This document shows, in pieces, positions 36,113 through 47,945 of a stretch of DNA of 64,000 nt (within the stretch, counting starts at the first letter, position 1; every line of letters begins with the position of its first letter). The position numbers were made by a program, and so were the translations under genes. The notes below the pieces were generated by a model. It was not told the origin of the DNA. It was given only the letters and a program-made list of their open reading frames with translations, and searched no databases. Source of the DNA: Eustoma russellianum (Eukaryota; Streptophyta; Magnoliopsida; Gentianales; Gentianaceae); the NCBI GenBank assembly GCA_036186865.1, contig AP025055.1:27535534-27599533 (forward strand), given 5' to 3'.

Positions 36113-36197
36113 TTTAAGAACACTTTTTCACCTGTCTGAAACTTATCATGCCCTTCGATGGCGAAACTTTTAAGAACACTTTTTCACCTGTCTGAAA
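36113..36197 (-). repeat. 29-bp duplicated segment at the G/F junction
   Basis: The 29 bases at 36169-36197 (G integrase codons for FQTGEKVFL) recur exactly at 36113-36141, directly next to the copia F sequence. The copies are separated by 27 bases of normal G sequence. This looks like templated filler DNA from end-joining repair. It throws the integrase frame into RQVKKCS-stop. Confidence 0.9.
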
Positions 36198-37585
36198 TTC
36201 CAATGGTCGTCGCTTTTCGTCAGCCCAAAATTTGCTCCTATATTGGGCCACCTTCAACCTTTGCTTGACAATCATCACTTTTTCACGGGTTTGCTCTACT
36301 AGGTCGGGTCCTGTAAAAGTCTTGTCTCTAATTTCTCCCAATAAAGTTGAGATCGACACTTTCTTCCATACAGTGCTTCGTAAGGGGCTATTCTAATGGA
36401 TCTGTGATAGCTGTTATTATAGGAAAATTCCACCAACTTAAGACTTTTGTCCCAACTCTCTCCAAAATCAAGGATACAAGCTCGTAACATGTCCTCCAAC
36501 GTTTGGATTGTTCTCTCCGATTGGCCATCAGTTTGAGGGTGATATGTTGAACTCATCCTAATCTCAGTGCCCATCGCCTTCTGGAAGGCTGTCCAAAATC
36601 TAGAAGTGAAGCGAGGGTCGTGGTCACAAACTATACTCATGGGTACTCCGTGCAAGCATACAATCTGATTAATAGTAGCCAATTTCTCCATAGAGGCTTT
36701 GATCGACATGGCCATAAAATGAGCGGACTTCGTCAAGCGATCAACTACTACCCAAATAGCATAATATACATTCCTTGTCCTTGGTAATTCAGTCACGAAA
36801 TCCATAGTGATGTGATCCCATTTCCACTCAGGGACTTCAAGGGGTTGCAACAATCCTACGGGTCTTTGATGCTCTGCTTTTACCTTTTGGCAAATAAGAC
36901 ATTTCTCCACGAATTCAGCAATTTGCTTCTTCATACCAGACCACCAAAACTTCTGCTTTAAGTATTGATACATCTTGTTGGCTCCTGGATGAATGGATAG
37001 GCGAGAACTATGAGCTTCCTTAAGGACTTCATTCTTTATGTCATCATCATTGGGTACACACAATCGACCCTTGAACCACAAGTTGTCGTCATTTCTGACC
37101 TCAAAATCTTCAGATGGCTTCATTTCTAACTTATCCTTAATCCTCTTCAAAGCCTCGTCTTTTTCTTGACCCTCTTTAATTTTGTCGATTAATGAAGGAA
37201 TCGACACCAACTTAGCAAGTACATTATCAATAGAATCAACTACCTCAAGGTCAAGCTCTTCCATATCACGCTGCAAGGGTGGTTGACGCGGATGGCTTGT
37301 CTTCCGACTCAAAGCGTCGGCAACTCTATTGGCTTTCCCTGGATGATACTGGATGGAGAGATCATAGTCCTTCATCAACTCTAGCCATCGGTGTTGGCGC
37401 ATATTCAGCTCTTTCTGGGTGAAAAGGTACTTAAGTCTTTTGTGGTCGGTAAAGATTTCGCACATTTTACCGTATAAATAATGTCTCCATATTTTCAGAG
37501 CAAAAACTACGGCTGCAAGCTCAAGATCATGTACTGGATAATTCTGTTCAAACGGCTTTAGCTGAAGAGATGCATATGCGATCAC
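36142..37585 (-). pseudogene. Gypsy G RNase H end and integrase
   Basis: The frame 37585-36299 (428 codons) shows RNase H (ASLQLKPFEQNYPVHDLELA, WRHYLYGKMCEIFTDHKRLK) and then integrase: the HHCC zinc finger around HPGANKMYQYLKQKFWW and CLICQKVKAEH, and the catalytic motifs TMDFVTELPR, CDHDPRFTSRFW and HPQTDGQSERTIQTLEDML, so D, D and E are retained. A frameshift near 36350 moves to 36359-36142 (IRDKTFTGPDLVEQTREKV, WADEKRRPLEFQTGEKVFLK). The C-terminal domain after VSPSKG, including any chromodomain, is lost at the junction with F. Confidence 0.92.
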
Positions 37586-37594
37586 TCGATCTTT

Positions 37595-38647
37595 CTATAT
37601 TAATACACATCTGAAACCATTTTTTGAGGCATCGCTATATACCATAAAACTCTCACCGGGAATAGGTTGAGCCAAAACTGGAGCAGATGTCAATTTCTCT
37701 TTCAACTCTGCGAAGCTCCTTTCGCAGTCAGGACTCCATTCGAACTTTGTCTTCTTTTGCATCAATCGAGTGAGGGGCATAGCAATCCGAAAAAAATCCT
37801 TCAACAAATTTACGATAGTAGATGGCGAGACCAAGAAAACTCCGCACTTCTGTAATGTTTGTTGGCCTTGGCCATTCTGTGATTGCCTCAATCTTTTTGG
37901 GATCCACGGAGATCCCATCCTCAGATATGACATGGCCTAGAAATGATACGCTGCGCAGCCAAAATTCACACTTACTGAATTTGGCATATAATTGTTTCTT
38001 TCGTAAGATGTCAAGAACGATCCTCAAATGGACTGTGTGGGATTCTTCGTCCGATAAGTAAAGCAAGATATCATCAATGAAAACCACAACGAACTTATCT
38101 AATTGCTCCTGAATTGCCCGATTCATAAGGTCTATAAACGCAGCAGGGGCATTCGTCAATCCGAATGGCATCACAAGAAATTCGTAATGCCCATAACGCG
38201 TCCTGAATGCAGTCTTAGGTATATCCTCATCTTGGACCTTCAGCTGAAAATATACAGATCGCAAATCAGCTTTACTGAAGACTTGCGCTCCCTGCACCAA
38301 AATATTTTTAGATAGAGCTCAAAATAGAATTTTTATCGAAATGAGACTTATTAATTGCTTATCCGAATCTGATCAAATAGATCATCGATTCTAGGCAGAG
38401 GGTACTTATTCTTTATGGTAATCTTGTTGAGCTCTCTATAATCTATGCACAGACGCATGATTCCATCCTTTTTCTTTACAAATAGCATGGGGGCGCTCCA
38501 AGGCGAGACGCTTGAGCGTATAAGTTTCTTCTCTAATAGTTCACTCAACTGCTCTTTTAGTTCCTTTAATTCAACAGGCGCCATTCGGTAAGGTGCCTTT
38601 GATATAGGCTCAGCTCCTGGAATTAGATTGATTTCAAATGCGATCTC
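37595..38647 (-). pseudogene. Gypsy G reverse transcriptase
   Basis: It begins in EIAFEINLIPG and YRMAPVELKELKEQLSELL, then VSPWSAPMLFVKKKDG, LCIDYRELNKITIKNKYPLP, FSKADLRSVYFQLKV, FLVMPFGLTNAPAAFIDLMN and the catalytic FIDD in VVVFIDDILLY (38070-38081), followed by FLGHVISEDGISVDPKKIEA and FEWSPDCERSFAELKEKL. About 60 foreign bases lie between DLFDQI and VQGAQVFS (38301-38358). A frame change occurs near 37870, and a TAG stop at 37595 (GFRCVLI-stop) stands where Q or M is usual. Confidence 0.92.
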
Positions 38648-39230
38648 TCAATCTAGAGGAAGGCGCGGTAATTTCTCTAGAAAAACATCAGGATACTCCT
38701 GGACTACCGGAACTTGAGAAAAATCAGATGGCGCTTGATCAACACTTAGAGCATAAACTAGAAATCCTTCATGTCTTTTCTTTAACGCACTGCAGGCACG
38801 GATCGCATTCACATAGATATTCTTGAGGCTTTTCTTCAACTTCGAGCCTCCATGAAAAGTTACTTCCTCACATGCTGGGTCCTTAACAGTAACCCGCCTT
38901 TCGTGGCAATCAATGTGTGTGCAATTCTTGGAGAGCCAATCCATTCCAAGAATTATGTCGAAGTCACTCATCGCTATCAGAATCAAATCCGTTGTAAACC
39001 GTTGCTCGTCAAATTCAATCTCACAGCCCTGGTATAGCTGGTAAAATACAAGCACCTGATCACCAGCTACTTGAACTCTATATGGCGTCCCAAGGGGAAC
39101 TGGGCTATGATCAATATTCTTTGCAAATTTCCTCGAGATAAATGAGTGGCTAGCGCCACTATCAAACAATAAATTTGCAGGCACAGTACACACTATGATA
39201 GCTCCTGGATTATGCAAGATTGACTAAGCA
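38648..39230 (-). pseudogene. Gypsy G aspartic protease
   Basis: A retropepsin that would cut the polyprotein. DSG is seen in NLLFDSGASHSFISRKFA, followed by the second conserved block FDIILGMDWLSKN and the tail VVQEYPDVFLEKLPRLPLD. An in-frame TGA at 38648-38650 follows LPLD, where plant gypsy elements usually have an Arg before E-I-x-F-x-I; CGA to TGA is the simplest change. It is in the expected position between the zinc knuckles and reverse transcriptase. Confidence 0.92.
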
Positions 39231-39275
39231 ACAACAAAAACAACAATATCTTGTAAAATATGCATTGCATAAATC

Positions 39276-40534
39276 TTAAGACATACCAGTCACAACATCA
39301 GTAGCTTCATCAATAGCAACATCGGTCATAACATGGACCCTTGCAGTTGTGCACTGACGCTGGTTCCTTGGTTGCTGCTGCTGCTTGGCTCCTTTGTCTG
39401 GGCAGTCTTTGATCATATACCTGACTTTTCTGCATCCAAAACACAAGGTCCCCTTTTTTGGACAATTCTTAATCACATGGCCTGTCTTACCACAACCAAA
39501 GCTCTTCCTGGCCTGAATGAAACATTCTCTCACATGGCGCTTCTGCAATGAGAACAAGTTGGAATAGCTGGCTGCTGTTGACCCTGATTTCTTGGTTGAT
39601 TCTTTTGCTGTGAGCGGTGCTGAAAACGATTCTAATTCTTTCCATGACGACCGGGTCCCCTAAAATTCTGCTTCGCTGTCTTACGAGATCCCCCACTATC
39701 GGATGCTTCTCTTCCCCTTTTCTGACCAATCTCATCATGGCGGATGATGTCCCTCTCAATCCTGTAACAGACATCAAGTAACGCTTCAAAGTTTGCGGGA
39801 TTTGCGTTAACCAACCAAGACCTGATCCTCGGATTCAATCCCCTTTCAAATTTCAACATCTTAGTCTCTTCATCATCCATCGTCGACGGCTGAAACCTCC
39901 CCAATGCTATAAACTTATTGGCATAGTCCGCACCAGTCATCCCTTGCTCTTGCTTCAGTGACTCAAACTCATGTCTCTTCTGCAGCTTAACTGATAGAGG
40001 TATGTAAAACTTGTTGAACTCTTGTAAGAATCTCCCCCACGGTATTGGTTTTGGCAAAGATTGCAAATTAGCTTTCCACCATTTATTTGCTTCTCCAAGT
40101 AGAAACGGTCTAACAGTCTGCGTTTTCATTTCTTCAGGCGCACGGATCAATTCAAAACAGTTCTCAAATTCATCAAGCCTCTTTTCTGTAATATCGGAAT
40201 CTGATTTTTCTTCGAAGGGTGGTACATTGGCTCCCTTCAGTTTCTCAAAGTAATACTGTGCATCTCTCACTAGCTCATGTGGCTGAGGAGGGACGTTCTG
40301 TTGCATCATAACCTGGCCAATCTGCGTCATAGTCTGGCAGAAAGCCAGAAAGGCATGGATATCAAGAATCATCTGAGGTAAAGGCCCCCGAGGTGGAGGA
40401 TTATTCTGAGCAGGAGGTGGGTTCTGATCCTGTGGTGGTGGTGGCAGAGGGACCTGAGCGGGTGGAGGAGGAACAGGCTCCTGTGCAGCGGGTTGGGCTC
40501 TAGTGGGTCTGCCACGAGGTCGAGCCATCTGCAC
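39276..40534 (-). pseudogene. Gypsy G gag
   Basis: It starts at 40534 (MQMARPRGRPTRAQP), has a Pro/Gln-rich N-terminus, then the capsid domain (DAQYYFEKLKGANVPPFEEK, ANKWWKANLQSLPKPIPWGR, FNKFYIPLSVKLQKRHEFES, RFQPSTMDDEETKMLKFERG). A TAG at 39632 follows GRHGKN. The nucleocapsid (39557-39276, after a frameshift near 39540) has two knuckles, both damaged: FGCGKTGHVIKNC lacks the first Cys context (Ser), and CFGCRKVRYMIKDC has Tyr for His. Confidence 0.9.
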
Positions 40535-40825
40535 TATGGAGCATCAAAATTTATTCAAAGTTGAATAATCAGAATATTTGACGGAAATAAATTCTTAATT
40601 TAAAGGAATCTCGAACAAAGAGAATAGGAGATAAGATTCAGATTAATTCTAGACATTTAGAATCTTATCGACTAGGGTTCAATCATTAGGTTAAGGACCT
40701 AATTCCAGTCTAAGTCATCCTAGTCTACGTTCAACACTCTTCTGAGATCATGACTTAGGTCTAATATCAAACTTAGATTTCTATAATCATACTTAATTCT
40801 ACATTCAGCCCGAATCTAGAGCCTA

Positions 40826-40840
40826 GTCTCTGATACCACC
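40826..40840 (-). other. Primer-binding site of gypsy G
   Basis: On the minus strand, after the LTR end GGCGCTACA, the sequence reads GGTGGTATCAGAGAC. The TGGTATCAGAG core is complementary to initiator tRNA-Met. Confidence 0.92.
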
Positions 40841-43800
40841 TGTAGCGCCCCGTACCAGGCCTGTCCGAACACGGTGTGCCCGTCGTACTTCACTACGGAG
40901 AGTACCAGGCGTCAATGCATAACACGTCACCGTCCATAATAAATTATATGGACTCCCATGCCATCATCTTAATAGGTAACCAAAACTTAGACAGAATAAA
41001 AACTTTTAAACAAAATATTCCGAATATTCGACATAGAGTTTACAGCCATGTCCACAAAATAAAGTAAAATCCGGAATTAATGTCCCATCATAAGTACATC
41101 AAAACACAACCCATCATAAGAAAATCCTTAAGCTGTCATCCACTAGCACGCCTATGGATATGGAACTCTAGGCTCATCGCTAATCCACTCTATATCGTGT
41201 CCTGCAGGCTCCGGTGGAAAAATAAGAGGGTGAGTGATAAAATCACCAGCAAGTACACCATAAACAATCAAGAATTAAATGGAAAGTACACACAAGAACC
41301 AAATCCCAAGAATTTGGACTTTTCCGACATACCTATCTTTCAACTCAATAGCCACAAAGATAATAAAATCATAACTTAAATGACTAAAGGAAATAAGATC
41401 ATAGCTTAGTGAAAATAGGCTAAGCATCCTACTCACGACCATATGTAATGCGTAGGAATATGCAAATGTAGTGCAAAATGATACAGTGAAAATCATTTTC
41501 GATCATTCTTTCTTTCAAATCATACTTGTCATAAAACAAGGAGTAGAGAGGTTTCAGATATATTATATCCGGATCTGAGGCGCTCATATCATTTCTTTCA
41601 GATCTATTATACCCGGATCTGAAAACGGTCATACTCATCATTCACAGGTCTATCATCTCCGGGCCTGGACGCTCATATTCATCATTCACAGGTCTATCAT
41701 CTCTGGGCCTGGACGGTCATATTCATCATTCACAGTTCTATCATCTCCGGGCCTGGACGGTCATACTCATCATCAGATCAATTAATTCCAGATCTGGAGC
41801 GGGTTGTGCTGGCCAGGAATAAATGGTACCATAGGAGTCTTTCTTTCAAAACTGAAAACTTCTTTTCAAAAGAGCTTTTTCATCATTCTTTGGCATAAAA
41901 TCTGTCTTACAAATCGTATGAACATAGACAATACAATGCATGATATGCAACACGCAATTCGTGACCAAATGCATCATAACAAGCCTACACGGACTTGTCT
42001 CTTAAGCTGGAAAACAGTCCAGCAGTACTACCATGTTTGTACTGCCTCAAAATCATCAATTCAGATCCTAATTCCAGCAACTTATGCCACACATATTCAC
42101 AATGGGATCTAAGTTACATGCCATAAAAATTTCGTAACATTTCGAGATGTCTAAAGTGCTCAAATTACTAAATGATCATCAAGGGGTACTGCTGAATTCT
42201 GCAGTGCAGTACCCGTCTTATCTCAGTTTCGAGGGCCATAAAACATTATTCAATTTGGTCCATCACCTGTAAAACATAGCTAACATACCAAGAAACAATA
42301 TTCATATGCCCAAACTTCACATATAAGCCTAAATAAACAAGATCAAGGTCTCACAACTCATGCCATCAAACTGTCCTGTTTTCCAGTTTTGTACCACAAA
42401 CTTCAACTCAGTTGTTAACCTTCAAAAAAGTGGTTCCAAGCTAATTTCTTTACATGAAGATGTTCATATATGTCTTAGGTAACTACCATAAAAATTTCAA
42501 GGCAATCCAATATGTTTAAGAGGGTCATTTAATTATTTTTCTAAGTCTAGGTACATACAGAATCTGAAATGACCAGTTCTCACTAAAAATTACATTAAGG
42601 TCAAACCACAAATCCTTTTACAGAAATTCCACCTCTCAAATTTACTACAAATATCAGGCTATCATAAAACCAATAATTAGCTCATTTGGACACTCCTAAA
42701 GTTCGTTTTCAGGCCAAACAATTTTCTACTCAAAACTGTCCAGTTCCAGTAATTCCAGCATTTCATCACTTTTTATTGTTCAAGCATTTTCCAACCAAAT
42801 TCATTCCTCAAAATAACTTACTAACCCCTAAATACACACTTAAACATAATCATTCCATGTTTCATAACATTCTTTAGGCCACGCATGAATCATGCCAAAA
42901 CAGCCTTGCAAAGTTACACATAGCACACGCCATTTTCATGCCTTTCATGCTTCACAAAGTCTATTCTTACCAAGAATTAATTCACTATTCCATTAACCAT
43001 CCAAAACAGCCCTCTTTTTGTAAAGAATAGTCCTCATATCATATTTAATTTAGGCAAAGAACACATCTTAGGAAGAGTTACACACATACAAATCATCTTC
43101 CTTAAGAAACAACTAAGCTCCCATGCTCTGAACTTAGAATCTTCAACTAAGATTCATAACTTAGAAATGTCTAGTCATTCAAGCATACACTTCGCAAATA
43201 AGTCAAGATTGTCTAGAGTATACTTGCCTCTTTAAGCCTACAAACCTTCCTCTAGCTTGAGCCTTAGATGAAATGGATTGAAGTATCCTCTAACTTCTCC
43301 GTATAGCACACGGTTTTGGGAGGGGAAAAGGATGAGCATTAGCTACCATTTTAAATGACGAATAGGGCTAGATTGAGGCTAGAATCCCCTTACAAAAATA
43401 AACCTTGAATGGAGATTGAAATGGATTCAAACCACCAAGATGTTAGCATCACTTAGTAGCTTGAAAAATCCTCACCTAGTGACCAATGAAGCTCACGGTT
43501 TTAGCAAGAAAAAGGGAGGTACCATGTGAGCTTTATCATTTGGAATGTGGAAATCACTTACGAAACTCAACATGCAACTTACCTAAATGAATCTTTGGAG
43601 CTTGAAGATGAAGATATCTTTGAGTCTCCTAGCTCCTATCAACCGTATGAATGATGTTAGAATTGTCCAAGTGTGCAAGAAGTCTTGAATGGTTTGCTTA
43701 GGTGAGTTCTTGAGAGTGTTGAGACTTGAAGATGAAGATGGAGCTTCTAGGTAACTTGAAGAAATCTCCAAGAGGGTAGAGGGAGGGGGTGGCCGGCGGT

Positions 43801-44213
43801 CAAGGGGTCAAGGGAGACAAGGAGATTCCCATGTGTGCATAGAAAGCTATGATGTCTCCTTGTGTCTTGCATTTTGACCATTCTTTGTCTCCCATGCTTG
43901 CATTTTTTGTTTTATTTTATTGTGGTCTCAAGAATTAAATAGAAATGTTAAAACTTCGGAGACTTCTAGATCCCCCTCTCCATGTGGCCTAATTCTTTAC
44001 GGGGTTGGGATGGTATTTTTGTCATTTCACTTGTTTCATGAGACACACTTATATAATAATATCAGTTCTCATAATATTTACTTTAAGAAAATTTAATTGA
44101 AGGATAATAAAATATCATAAGTGGAATTTAATAAAATGTACTTGGATGACTAATTCTCAGTGTCTCACCTCATAAGAGTCGGAGATATATAAGAATTTCC
44201 GTGGGGTACAGCA
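40841..44213 (-). repeat. 5' LTR of gypsy G
   Basis: A 3373-bp LTR from TGTAGCGCCCC to GGTACAGCA (plus view), followed by TSD CATAT (44214-44218). It contains three tandem copies of the approximately 43-bp unit with caggtctatcatctc and GGGCCTGGACGGTCAT at about 41638-41772; the other LTR has two, which accounts for the 44-bp length difference. Confidence 0.94.
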
Positions 44214-44218
44214 CATAT

Positions 44219-44395
44219 GGCAGTGTGGGATGGAGATTTGGTGGCATCCTTGTCAAACTTCTTCTTCGTCCATGGGAAATTTTCTTGTGTCAAGATTTTC
44301 CTAATTTCTTTCAACTCTTTTGGTTCACTGATTCCAGCAGTTTGGTTTCTCGTTTTTCCCCTTTGGACAGTTCTTGAAGGTCCAGCAGAGGCCAT
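44219..44395 (-). pseudogene. Accessory ORF of copia C, N-terminal part
   Basis: The start at 44395 gives MASAGPSRTVQRGKTRNQTA, then EPKELKEIRKILTQENFPW and KFDKDATKSPSHTA, and the frame runs into the TSD of gypsy G. The continuation is at 20144. The homologous segment of element A (2014-1800) encodes ASAGPSKRP and EPQEIISIRKKLSKENFPL, which supports this start. On the coding strand, upstream of the ATG, lies a C/T-rich leader (44396-44640). Confidence 0.75.
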
Positions 44396-44694
44396 TAATG
44401 ATCAAAGAATGAAGGTATTATATGTGCTGAGATTGTAGAGAAGAAAAAAAGAGAAGGAGTGGTTGAGGACAGTTGCTGCGGCATAAGAAGAAAGAAGAAG
44501 AAACGGTCTAAGGAGCAAAAAATGATGGATTTGAGAAAGAAGAAGAGTAAAAACTGACGGCAGTAAAAGACATGATTGATGCGACATGGGGAAGTAATTT
44601 CAGCGACATGGGAAGAGAACCTTGTGGCGCCACTGGTCAACGTAATTCAATTGGCATTAAAAAATGAAAAGTCACTTAGTTTGACAAAGAGAAA
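44396..44694 (-). promoter_or_regulatory. Putative leader/core promoter of the C accessory ORF
   Basis: It is pyrimidine-rich on the minus strand (runs of CTTCTT, TCTCTTTTTTTCTTC) and lies directly before the accessory ORF ATG and after the palindromic array. No clear TATA box at a usual distance was found. The assignment as a promoter is inference from position and composition, supported by the same layout in element A (2015-2335). Confidence 0.4.
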
Positions 44695-44890
44695 AGTGGG
44701 ATCAAGCGCCTAAAGTAACTTCAAACGACAATGTTTTGCAGGATGAAGCACTTGAAGGGACAATGAACGACTGTGTTTACAGGATAAAGCGCCTAATGTC
44801 ACTTCGAACAAGTGGCTTAGTTTATATGAGGCGCTTAATCCCACTTCGAGCGCATAAACATTTTCAGATGAAGCGCTTTATGTGAGCTGA
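44695..44890. repeat. U3-like palindromic array upstream of the C accessory ORF
   Basis: About five units such as aagcgcctaaagtaac-ttcaaacg, aaagcgcctaatgtcac-ttcgaac, gaggcgcttaatcccac-ttcgagcg and gaagcgctttatgtgag. The layout is the same as at 2336-2615 in element A: after the pol stop and before the accessory ORF. Confidence 0.8.
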
Positions 44891-44938
44891 GCCTGAGAAT
44901 TTGAATGTTTTCTTTCTACCAATCGTGCTGGGTTAAAT

Positions 44939-46400
44939 TTAACCCATGTTAAGTAACTCTAACCTACTTCTTATAGAAGCAAATACATCACTTGGCAAGA
45001 GTTTTGTAAAAATATCCGTCAGTTGGTCATGTGTGGGAACAAATTCCACATTGACCAATTCTTTTTATACACAATCACGAGTGAAATAATATCTCACTTC
45101 AATGTGCTTAGTTCGGCTACGGTGAACCAGATATTATGCAATATTAATGGCGGAAGTGTTATCACACAATATAGGCACTTTAGAGAAGTGTATATTATAA
45201 TCATTCAATGTGTTTGTCATTCATAGCAATTGTGCACAACATGAGGCGGCGGACACATATTCGGATTCCGTCGTGGAGAGAGCGATATTGTTTTGTTTCT
45301 TGGAGAACTAAGAAACAAGACAATCACCGAGAAATTGACAAGTCTCGGATGTGCTGTTCCTATCAACAAGACTCCCTGTATAATCAGAGTCACAATAATC
45401 TCTCAAATCAAAACATGCATTTTTAGGATAAAATAATCCAAATTTCAAAGTACACCTAAGGTATCTAAAGATACGTTTTACCGCAACTAGATGCAATTTC
45501 CTAAGATCACTTTGGAATCTAGCACATAAGTACACTGCATGCAATATATTTGGTCTACTAGCAGTCAAGTAAAGTAGACTGCCTATCATGCACGATACAA
45601 GGTTACCTCAATGTGCTTTCCTTTCTCATCCTTGTCAAGCTTCGAACTTGTGCTCGTTGGAGTGTTCACTTGTCTTCCTTCACCAAAGTTGTACTTTTGA
45701 GCAAGTCCTTTGTGTATTTGGTTTGAGATATATACACGCCTTCTTGAGTTTGCTTGATTTGAGGTCCGATAAAGTATGTAAGCCCACCCATCATACTCAT
45801 ATCGAATTCACATTGCATCAAGCTAGCAAATTGCTCACAAAAACAATTGTTAGTAGCACCAAAAATAATATCATCCGCATATACTTGCACAATCAATTGA
45901 TTTTTACTTTGTTTATGAACAAGGTGGTGTCAAATTTACCCCTTGAAAAACCATTATTAAGAAGAAAAGTGTGTAAACTCTCGTACCAGCTCAAGGAGCT
46001 AGTTTTAGGCCATACAGAGCCTTTTTGAGTTTGAATACATGATGAGGAAAATCATGACATTCAAATTCGGGAGGTTGTGCAACGTACACTTCTTCTTGAA
46101 TAACACCATTTAAAAAGACAGATTTGACATCCATTTGGTAGAGTTTAAAATCTTTATAACAAGCATATGCCAATAACATTCTAACAGCTTCAAGCCGTAC
46201 TACAGATGGAAATGTCTCATCAAAACCGATACCTTTTTCTTGACTGCAACTACCCTAGCTTTATTTCTAGTGATATTTCCTTGATCATCCATTTTATTAC
46301 GAAATAACCATTTTGTACCTATAATAAGATGATGAAGTGGTTTGGGAACTAACTCTCAAACATCACTTATTTCGAGTTAGTTTAGTTCCTCTTGCATTGC
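44939..46400 (-). pseudogene. Copia C reverse transcriptase and RNase H
   Basis: RNase H ends with TAA at 44939 (SRLELLNMG-stop). Upstream are FLGDCLVS, DYCDSDYTGSLVDRNSTSET, SLLYLTASRPNILHAVYLCA, VAVKRIFRYL, the polymerase motif changed to YADD (45870-45881), KLKKALYGLKLAP, YQMDVKSVFLNGVIQEEVYV and MLLAYACYKDFKL. Frames change near 45650, 45990, 46190 and 45260. The YADD in place of YVDD is not necessarily inactivating, but the frameshifts are. Confidence 0.87.
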
Positions 46401-47945
46401 CAAGATCTAATTCTCATCAAGAAGTGCACCTTTAATGTTCTTGGGCTCTATAAGAGACACAAATGTGTTCTCTTTATATTGCCTTCGTGTAGTGATACTC
46501 CTATTTAAATCGCCTATGACTAACTCGTGTGGGTGAGAGCTTTTGTGCTTAAATGATCTAGGAAGATTGGAGATATCTCCTCCAACTTCTTCGTGATCAC
46601 TTCCTGGAAAAGGCGAATCATCACGATTCAAATGAACATCATTTTCCAGAATAAGATATGCATTGTCAACATTTTGTGTATCAATAAAAGGAATATGAGA
46701 AGTATTTCTATTTGACTCACTTTGTTCATGGACATTTGTTGGAGGAGTGCCTTCAATAGGCTCTACTCTCAAATCGATGAAGATGTTCTCGCTAGGAGAC
46801 TTATCAACAACTTCTTGTTGATGAGCAACCGTTGAAGTATCATCACGAATTTCTTCCTGAGAAGCATCAACTTCATTCTCTTCACTATCCTTGTTAAGCT
46901 TAGGTTCGTCATTGAGTGACTTATTAAACTTAACTTAGATTGATTCTCCCACCATTTGACTCCTTTTATTGAAAACACAAAATGCTTTGCTATTTGATAT
47001 ATAACCTAAAAAGATACCTTCATCTGCTTTGAGGTCAAGTTTATTCAAAGTATCATTGGTGTTAAATATAAAACACTTACACCCGAACACTTTGAAGTAC
47101 CCAATATTGGAGACCTTGCCATTCCAAAGCTCATAAGGTGTCATATTTAGGTAAGGTCTCAAATATATGAGATTGATCACATGACAAGCGGCATTTACCG
47201 CTTCGGCCCAAAAGTACTTGAGCAAACCAAACTCATTCAACATTGCCCTACACATTTCTTGTAGGGTTCTATTCTTTCGTTAGGCCACACCATTTTTTAT
47301 GAAGTTCTAGGAGCTGAAAAGTCATGTGTGTATCCTTTGGATGCACAAAACCTTTCAAAATCTCCATCAAACTCACCACAGCAGCAGAATCTGCTATTGG
47401 ATTTGCCATGTTCGTTATTACTTTCCGAGTCCGAGGGACTATTGCTGTAGAATCTATTAATAGTATTCAAGGTCAAACATGACTCCTAGAGAGTTAACAC
47501 GTGATCACTTGTTATGGTTTTAATGGTGTCACTCATATGATTTTCCAATTGTCTACTTAAGTTGATAAATTCATTACATGAATCACTTTTCTTGCAAGAA
47601 ACATCACCCATGTGTAACGAGTGTAGTCATCTACTACCACGAAGGTATAATGTTTACCACCTAAACTTATAGTACCAAAATCCTCATACAAATCCATATG
47701 TAGTAATTACAGGGTTTGGAGGTGGAGATATTTGTTTTGAGCTTAAATCTTGTTTTCACAAGATTTGCCTTTTGACAAGTGTCGCATAAGTCTTGGTTTT
47801 CGATACTCATTTTTGGAAGGCCTCGAACCTTTTTGTTTTCACAAATAAAATTAAAGGTTTTGAAACATACGTGTCCGAGACGTCTATGCCATAGTTGCAT
47901 CAAGTCATTCTTGGCAACTAGGCAAGATATATTTTGTGAAACCAA
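46401..47945 (-). pseudogene. Copia C integrase
   Basis: HHCC part: LWHRRLGHVCFKTF and LCDTCQKANL (47945-47667). The catalytic core downstream is degraded; about 120 unrelated bases (about 47381-47500) lie in the strand that leads to the second Asp. The Glu region is represented by the tail MCRAMLNEFGLLKYFWAEAV (47255 side), followed by VFGCKCFIFNTNDTL and GYISNSKAFCVFNKRSQ. An acidic linker continues to 46407 (PHELVIGDLNRSITTRRQY). Confidence 0.85.

Larger units (their letters stand above)
20145..44213 (-). mobile_element. Gypsy element G (chromovirus-like) with nested E and F
   Basis: A Ty3/gypsy element on the minus strand bounded by a perfect TSD CATAT (20140-20144 and 44214-44218). It has 3.3-3.4 kb LTRs beginning TGTAGCGCCCC (plus view), an initiator-Met PBS, and gag, protease, reverse transcriptase, RNase H and integrase in gypsy order. 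The polypurine tract adjoins the 3' LTR. Before insertion of E and F it was about 11-12 kb. The long LTRs, initiator-Met PBS and gag style suggest the Del/Tekay group, but the C-terminal integrase and chromodomain region is lost, so this is inference. It lies within the accessory ORF of C. Confidence 0.94.

Noticed and set aside
44395..44640. Minus-strand ORF rich in Phe and Ser upstream of the C accessory ORF
   Set aside because: Its composition simply reflects a C/T-rich leader. The same region in element A is not open, so it is not conserved as protein.
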